Assembly: GCA_015178975.1 (NCBI GenBank) | Contig: WHVD01000209.1 | Location: 61,525-125,524, forward strand | DNA from: Hysterangium stoloniferum | Lineage: Eukaryota > Basidiomycota > Agaricomycetes > Hysterangiales > Hysterangiaceae | DNA: 64,000 bases | Direction of reading: 5' to 3' | In this document: piece by piece, positions 57,789-64,000 of the stretch | How positions within the stretch are numbered: the stretch's first letter is position 1 | How the letters are laid out: each line of letters begins with the position of its first letter | The notes under the pieces: model-generated | Databases searched by the model: none | What the model was told of the DNA's origin: nothing | The model's input: the letters and a program-made list of their open reading frames with translations, nothing else | Translations under genes and position numbers: made by a program

Positions 57789-58000
57789 ATGTTGGTAGGC
57801 CGATGGGGACTGATCGGAAGGACTTGGCTTCAGCTTATATGCTGCGCCCTCGCAAATAACCATTGGGTGTCCTTAGATTTTAGACGGATGAAGACTAGTC
57901 CTAACAAGTACCTCTCAGCAAGTTACCGATTGGGACTGAAGGATAAGTCGAGTGTCAGGCCAAGAGGTCGGGGACTGAGAGTGGGTGAGTGCATGTGAAG
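57789..58000. mobile_element. LTR-related fragment (variant subfamily)
   Basis: Starts TGTTGGTAGGCCGATGGGG and shares GGACTTGGCTTCAGCTTATA and GCTGCGCCCTC with the LTRs, but the following sequence differs. The right boundary is not clear. Probably a diverged or recombined LTR copy. The stretch from about 58000 to 58266 has nothing recognisable. Confidence 0.5.
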
Positions 58001-58266
58001 GTGGATAGTGGGATACTTAGTATAGGGCTTCTAGAGATGTAAGAGGGTATTCTGAGTCGATATTCTGATTGCCTAGTAACTACAACTACAGTGGGTTCAT
58101 ATACAAGTATTCGGCGTCTAGAAAATGCTAACTAGGAGAAGAGCGGAAAACATTATTGACAAATAAGCTTGACTAGGAACGGGAAGGTTACGATAAGTTT
58201 GGAGGCCGTGAAATAACTGAGAGTGGGATTATGAGAAAAGGAAATAGTCCAAGGGTTACAAGTATA

Positions 58267-58863
58267 CAGTGGCTTCCAAAACTGTCCCAATGTTTTGGTA
58301 ATTCTCAATAAATGCTTTATAACCTACCAAATAAAGTTTTTTAAAATAGTGAAATTATTCTCACATATACCTTAGCATACTAACTTTGATATACCCAAAT
58401 ATTACATAATATAGATGGATATTGGTGTCACAGTGAATATTTAAAAATGACCAATCATTGGGACAGTTTTGCAACCCTCTCTTTTCACACATTGCATTAT
58501 ATCATATTATATGTATTCTAGAGGGCCAGGAAAATTACAGGAAAATTCACATGACATCTATTTGATGTTCTAATTAATATGTGACATGAAACGTCACATT
58601 GTAACTATCATTCTTATCATGAAAGCTATTTCCCCTCTCAAAAGAGAACAAGCCATCTTCCTCCTACAAAATGGACTCTCCAATAGGAATGTAGCCTCTA
58701 CAACAGGTCTTAGCAAATCTACTATCAGTAGAATTGCTCAGGAGATAGAGATAGACAAAGAAAACCTGAAAGGAGGATGTTTATCCAAGCTTTCTCCTAC
58801 TGACCAAAGGAGGATCATATATCAAATCACCTCTGGCAAACTAGATAATGCTGTCCAGGCCAC
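58267..58863 (+). mobile_element. Tc1/mariner-type element: 5' end and N-terminal transposase, interrupted
   Basis: CAGTGGCTTCCAAAACTGTC at 58267 follows a TA; a reverse-complement-like copy (CATTGGGACAGTTTTGCAACC) is at 58456-58476, the bipartite terminal-repeat layout seen in some Tc1-like elements. From 58586 (or Met at 58619-58621) the frame reads ISPLKREQAIFLLQNGLSNR, NVASTTGLSKSTISRI, IDKENLKGGCLSKLSPTDQR: a paired helix-turn-helix with the GRPSKLS-like hook, typical of Tc1 transposases. At 58864 the frame is cut by an LTR insertion after LDNAVQAT. The catalytic DDE half is not in the window. Copy is dead. Confidence 0.75.
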
Positions 58864-60135
58864 TGTTAGGGTACGTACATGGCGGGTTTCCAGAGAAACC
58901 TGCGGATTATCTGGTAGGACTTGGCTTCAGCTTATAGGCTGCGTGTTAGGATACACACTCAGGCCGGGTTTCCGGAGAAACCCGCGGGAAATCTGGTAGG
59001 ACTTGGCTTCAGCTTATAGGCTGCGCCCTCACTAGATCGTGTTGTCCAATTTCAAACGGACAGACGGGGATCCCGGGGAGTCCGGGTGGGGTTCGTGGGT
59101 CGTAGGTCGTGAGTTGGAGGTCGTGGGTTGTGAGTCGAGATAGTTGAGAGGGATAGATGCGCCGGAGCCCATGGGCTCTGACTAGTGCGAGCGATGTGAA
59201 TCAAGCAAGGGTTTAGAGCGGAAAATGTTATTAGATTACTGGGGGGAATCTAAGCTAATTTTCTGACTGGATTGTATGTACAACATCTGCCAGTTTATAT
59301 AGACCGTGGAATGCATGACATACCAAATCCAGTAATAATGAAATGAAACTAACAAAACATAAAACGGGAATAGTAAACACCAAATTGGTGTTAGGAACGG
59401 AACGGAGTCCGAATCGTGACAAAGCATAACCCATAACGGGAAATGGAGTGGGAGCGGAGTCCTAAATCGTGACAGGTCATTTGACTAAAACGGGAACGGG
59501 GCTCGATTAGAGCGGTGACGGGATTCTAAGCGGGGACCGGTGACTGATGCGTGGGACGAAGATGGACATAGACAGAGACAGGGTCCGGGGGAAGTCCGGT
59601 GACTGATATGTGTCGTAATGAGGTCGAACGTAACTAGTCTTGACGTAACGGAGTCTGGGCGGGAAATCCTATAAACAGACGATTGGTGCTTGTAGCGCGT
59701 GGGGGCGTACAGGTTAGTGCCCAGAGTCCGGTGGGATTGTCCGGTCGTAACACTGCGCCCTCATGAGATCGTGTTGTCCAATTTCAGACAGGTGGATGGG
59801 AATCCCGGGGAGTCTGGGTGGGGGTTGTGGGTCGAGGGGTTGTAGGTCGGAGGTTGTGGGTCAAGAGGTCGTGAGTCGAGATAGGTAAGAGAGATAGATG
59901 CGCCAGAGCCTGTGGGCTCGAACTAGCATGAGCGGTGTAATTCAAGTAGGAGTTTAGAGTGGAAAATGTATTAGATTACTGGGGGGAATCTAAGCCGATT
60001 TTCTGACTGGATTGTATGTACAACATCTGCCAGACTAAATAGACCGTGGAATGAATGACATACCAAATCCAGTAATAATGAAATGAAACTAGCAAAACAT
60101 AAAATGGGAATAGTAAACACCAAATTTGGTGTTAG
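58864..60135. mobile_element. LTR copy A, interrupted twice
   Basis: Begins TGTTAGGGTACGTACATGG at 58864, immediately inside the Tc1 transposase frame. Its first 80 bp end at CTGCG (58939-58943). It resumes after the inserted LTR B at CTGCGCCCTCATGAGATCG (59753 onward) and continues to GGTGTTAG at 60135, where the gypsy LTR begins. The expected TAACA end and the target duplication (GCCAC) lie beyond the window, across the gypsy insertion. Confidence 0.85.
58944..59752. mobile_element. solo LTR copy B with intact ends and 5-bp target duplication
   Basis: Starts TGTTAGGATACACACTC (58944) and ends GTCCGGTCGTAACA (59752), so TGTTA...TAACA terminal inverted repeats are perfect; 809 bp. It is flanked by CTGCG at 58939-58943 and again at 59753-59757, which is a 5-bp target-site duplication. 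No internal region, so it is a solo LTR left by LTR-LTR recombination. It sits inside LTR A, which is inside the Tc1 transposase. Confidence 0.92.
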
Positions 60136-60763
60136 TGTAAGAGGTATGGCGAAATACACTCAGGAAATATAGTCGGATGAGCTCTTACTATATCTCCTTT
60201 ATTATTTCTATTTTCTCTCTTTTATTATATCTATAATTAGTTCGATGACCTATGTATGCGGTACATCGACTCTTGTGGGTGCACACGCAGACTTATGTAT
60301 TCTAGCACCTGTAGTTTAGAACTCAGACACTTTTTACACCGCAACCACGACTTACCCAGACACCCGTTAGTGTCCTGTAAGTTGTGATTGGTGTATCGTC
60401 TCGACCGTCACAGACGGGCTTTAGCTACTCATTCAAACTGAGTTTCGAACTGTATCAGTCAAAACTCAATCCTTATCTCAACTCGTGTGGACTACATCCA
60501 CGCTACTCTATTATTTGACTCTCTAACTACTCTACTTGCACTCGAGCAGTTGTCCAGAATCGCACTTAACCAGTCGATTCTGCTTATTCGTTCCAGCTAT
60601 CTACCTTACTTTAGATAGCTACTTCTCTCTACCATATTGAACTAAATATTCAATACACGTTCGGTCCGTATTAGACTTAGACAGTCAATACATTGTGGTA
60701 TCGTACTTCAACAGTCGATATTCTTCGTATATAGAACGGTTAGAACTTCTACCACTCTTCACA
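60136..60763. mobile_element. 5' LTR of a Ty3/gypsy retrotransposon
   Basis: Starts TGTAAGAGGTATGGCG immediately after GGTGTTAG of LTR A and ends ACCACTCTTCACA before a primer-binding-like site. TG...CA ends, about 628 bp. The matching 3' LTR would be outside the window. The left flank GTTAG is the candidate 5-bp target duplicate. Confidence 0.78.
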
Positions 60764-60764
60764 G

Positions 60765-60783
60765 TGGTGATCCGGGCTGGACC
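60765..60783 (+). other. probable tRNA primer-binding site
   Basis: TGGTGATCCGGGCTGGACC one base downstream of the LTR; it starts with TGG, as needed to pair with the CCA end of a tRNA. The tRNA type was not assigned. Confidence 0.55.
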
Positions 60784-60839
60784 GCTCTTTCCCTACGAAG
60801 AAAAACATTTATTTTAACTATCAAATTCTAAACACGTAA

Positions 60840-63416
60840 ATGACCACTGGCAAGAACCAAACGCCGAGATCCTCTGTGACCCCGAGTAGTTCAAAACCTC
60901 GTCAAAGACCTGCAAGTCTGGAACCACCCCGTAACGTCACCATGAGGAAGTCTTTGTTGACTTTTCAAAAACCAGCTCCTCCTGGAAGTCCCATTGAAGC
61001 AGTAGCTGGACCGTCAATGGATGCCCCTCCAAGTCCACGAGAAGAACATCTGTCAACTGAGCAGTTGAACGTCCCCAGAGCTAAGGTTGAAATTACCTGT
61101 GCTTCTGAACCCGTTCTCTCGTTCCCGCCTAAACAGGTCATCCTTAAGCAATTCTTTAGGGGTCATATGATTTACGCCCAGCCCATCGACTTACAATGGG
61201 ATGCGTACTACGCCGACTGAATTTCTACGGATCAGGTTACTCCCTTTGTGGAGGAGTACAATACGGACTACCCCCTTTTACCGGTGACTGTAGCAGTCTG
61301 GTTAGGTCGTTATCAGGCTATTTTATTGGTGCAGGATCTATTCTTATGACCTGGAACCCTTGAGGACTTGACTCGCTCGATTCCCGAATGGTTGAGTGAA
61401 GTTACTTCTGTTATGGAAGGAGGGAGGATGGTTCTTAAACAAGAGGTGTTCTCCTCATTCCTCGACGCGCTCCGCACACACGATGATGCGTTACAAATCC
61501 TTCACGTCCTACTCGGTGGGGATCACATCGTCCCCAAAGTCGACTACCAGTATATTTACATTCCGATGCTGGAGGAGTCTCTTAACGGGATTACTCGGAA
61601 TTCTTCGTTTGCGTATTTCACTTTAAGGGGTCGGTTAAGGCAAAATCAGAGAAGACTCGATAAGATGGTTTTGGAAGTGCTTTACCCTTATGGTGATTCC
61701 ATCCAGGTACCCGATTCGCCCATCTCCACAACAAGTTCATTTGTTCGTACCCTGAATGGCTCTCCCGACACTCGTTTCCTTCATTCGCTCAATCATCCCA
61801 TTATTTTGCAAGACTTCCCGTCTGACATGAGGATGCAGGTGGCGGAACGTCTTCAGGAAAAAGGAATGGAAATATGCATCCCCCTCTATCAGCCTCAACC
61901 TCGTCGACCTTTGAATACGGTCGAAATCGAGAGAGGGATCGCGACGGAACCTAGCCCTACCCCCCATCAGGAAAGTCACCGCTCTCGCGTCGCGTTCGAA
62001 TGAATCCCTGGCAATATGAACATGGGTGATGAACCAACTGCGACTAGATATCGATCAGTCACCAACAGGGGTCGACCGTCTTTCTCCACTGCATTCACCG
62101 AGGGTATAGCTGGTCAGGTTGCTGGTCGAGGATCGCTGAATCCAGTTGATCCTCACCATTCCCTGCCGATCTCCTCCAACCCTTTTTTGTTATCAGGAGG
62201 ACCACCTAGTAATTCATCTGGGAGTTTTAGTACCTCAAGCTATGGAGGGAATTCGGGACGTGGGGGGCGTCACGGTAGAGTACCTAACTCTCCCTTTCGA
62301 ACTCCGATGCAGCCTCGAGCCAGCACGCCTATCGATGACTTACCTAAGGATAAAAGGATCGCTCTTAACACCAACGACATCAAGATCAAATGGTCAGACC
62401 TTCCCGAATACGATGGGACTCAATCCAAGGTGTTGGATTACATCATGGATATTATGAGCCTCTCGGAGATCTCTGACTCCATGAGTACATTGTTGGGAGT
62501 TGCTCTGCCAAGACGACTCACCAGCGGTGCTAAGATCTGGTAGAGCACCCTAGACTGTGAACATCGCACTGAATTTAGTCGATCTCACGGATCATTTCTT
62601 TGGGGCATTGTAGAAGGACTACTTGGAACTCATTGGTGTGAATCCTTGGCTCTAGAATGGGAAGCCATGAAATTTCGACAGGCTGGTCACAATCATGAGA
62701 CACCCGTTCATTACATTCAGCGAAGGGTCAAGCTCTATCGATTCTTGTACGGGTTGCACCAAAACCGGAAGGACGAAATGCACAGACGTATCCTGACACT
62801 ACCCATGGAATGGCTTTATCTTCTACAGGGACAACCTATCGACGACATCATGAGCCTACAGACTTACGCGAACAATTTACAAGAGGCTCTGATTAATGCT
62901 TGGGTTCAAACACATCGAGAACGTTATCGGTTTCAGAAACCCAGAGTCATGATCGCCGAGCAAGACAAGTCGGATCTCTGGCATGAGGAGGAGCACTCTG
63001 GAAAAATTGACTCCACTAATCGAGGCCACATCCTCCTCAGCGAACTCGAGGATAAAACCGTCCCTATGAGATCGAACGCTAAGCAGGGTAAGAAACACGG
63101 CAAGTTCTTTTTCGAACCAAGTGACAAGAAAAGCATCGCCAAGCCTCCGAAGGAGTGTTGGATTTGTGGGAGCTTAGAGCATTTCAAGATCGACTGCCCC
63201 CATGCGGGCAGGATGTTGCACTATGTCTCTATTAACAAGTGCTCCGCGCAGAACCCAATGGAGGAGGCGGAGGATCAAAGGGCTTATGAAACGGTTTATG
63301 GATTAGGTGTACAGGGACAAGTACATAACATTGATGAGGAATTGATTTTTCATTTCTGTCTACCTTCCTCAGCCAGAGGACAACATCATTTCAGACGTGA
63401 AAGCATCCTCGAATGA
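60840..63416 (+). pseudogene. gypsy gag, same reading frame with several in-frame stops
   Basis: One frame from ATG 60840 (MTTGKNQTPRSSVTPSSSK) to TGA at 63414-63416, interrupted by stops at about 61218, 61347, 62001 and 62541 (TGA, TGA, TGA, TAG). Coding continues between them: LTRSIPEWLSEVTSVMEGG, KIKWSDLPEYDGTQ, ALEWEAMKFRQAGHNHETPV, then a zinc knuckle CWICGSLEHFKIDC (C-x2-C-x4-H-x4-C) near 63155-63200. Gag makes the intracellular particle that packages the element's RNA. The stops make the copy defective. No restored sequence is given. Confidence 0.85.
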
Positions 63417-64000
63417 GAACGAGACATCGCAAGTTTATGTTTCTATATCAGACCATGATTTTCTCGAGAAAGGAGACTGGCTAGACACTCATCATCAGAA
63501 CCATGAAGGTCTGACTGAGACGAGAGTTTTATCGCAACCTGAACCTCCCACCATTGAGGAAATCGTCGACGAGGACGCATTTGCGAACTGATCTAAGGAA
63601 ATAAGTCAAACCTACGTTATAGAAGACCCCTCTGAGTCCGAGGGATCGGAGGAGGAGAGCTTCCCCTTCGACCCAGGGCAATTACCCGACTTAATTCCTT
63701 GCGATGAGTCAGACTCTGAAGCGGATGACAAGGTACCTAACGGTAGACGTATCAGGAGGAATGTTAAAATTGGCTGCAAGAAAAGAAAGCAAAAGACCTA
63801 GAGTTCAATACCCCCGATCCAGTCGACTTATGAAAGGGATTCGACTATTATCTATCGCAAAAGGGACCCTCCGGGTGGATATTCCAGTATTGGGATTTCA
63901 GCATTACACGTCTACGGACGCGTAGGGAATTCAGAAGCCTCAAATCCTATTAAAATCAGGCTGGACGCCGGAGCTGACCTCTCCTTTAATCTCGGAGGAT
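63397..64000 (+). pseudogene. start of gypsy pol, protease region (cut by window edge)
   Basis: In the +1 frame relative to gag: an acidic linker (SISDHDFLEKGDWLD; ESEGSEEESF, with a TGA at 63589-63591 and a TAG at 63799-63801), then IKIRLDAGADLSFNLGG at about 63950-64000. LDAGADLS corresponds to the aspartic-protease active-site segment, with the usual T of DTGA replaced by A. Overlap of the two frames at 63397-63416 fits a gag-pol frameshift. Reverse transcriptase and integrase, if any, are outside the window. Confidence 0.7.

Overview
The window is nuclear DNA of a filamentous basidiomycete, most likely an agaricomycete. Genes lie on both strands and are cut by many short introns (mostly 45-65 nt, GT-AG). 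The gene set is typical of that group: a Cdc7/SepH kinase with a C-terminal helical-repeat half, a PAS-GAF-PHY hybrid histidine kinase (fungal phytochrome), a Crinkler/RHS-type P-loop protein, an M64 peptidase and a small metallothionein. I built exon models by joining frames at consensus splice sites and checking phase. About 136 introns are implied, four of them apparently GC-AG.

Layout. 1-5.3 kb: Hsp20 (3' end cut by the window edge), a Vip1-like RRM protein, a catalytically defective STYX-like phosphatase and a HUT1 nucleotide-sugar transporter. 5.3-7.3 kb: a 15-bp minisatellite and a decayed RasGEF fragment just downstream of an intact SH3-WW-RasGEF gene (7.3-11.6 kb). 11.6-14.6 kb: gene-poor. 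14.6-17 kb: ALG6 glucosyltransferase. 18.1-20.3 kb: N-acetylglucosamine-6-phosphate deacetylase between inverted copies of a dispersed repeat. 21.2-28.95 kb: hotdog thioesterase, ribosomal-L1-domain protein, a disordered CAAX protein, metallothionein and Rab geranylgeranyltransferase alpha (BET4). 29-33.5 kb: a gene-poor stretch with repeats, a broken coiled-coil ORF, a decayed copy of the last dynactin-4 exon, then DCTN4. 33.7-45.2 kb: Crinkler/RHS ATPase, SepH kinase, NTA1 amidase, mitochondrial uL5, TAF6, then an EBP2 remnant. 46.2-53.6 kb: secreted M64 peptidase and phytochrome, convergent. 53.6-64 kb: repeats, with nested LTRs inside a Tc1/mariner transposase, a 21-bp minisatellite grown inside an LTR, and the first 3.9 kb of a decayed Ty3/gypsy element running off the right edge.

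The genes are independent eukaryotic units, not an operon, and I see no co-ordinated pathway cluster. The themes are housekeeping (ER glycosylation by ALG6 and HUT1, ribosome biogenesis, Rab prenylation, dynactin, TFIID, N-degron), signalling (RasGEF, SepH, phytochrome) and genome decay: three gene-derived relics and a layered transposon nest. I did not find a clearly new multi-gene system. The most unusual items are the P-loop-defective phosphatase, the nested-LTR stratigraphy with a readable target-site duplication, the gene-tail relics, the GC-AG introns and microexons, and the possible 21-nt intron (or nonsense codon) in ALG6.
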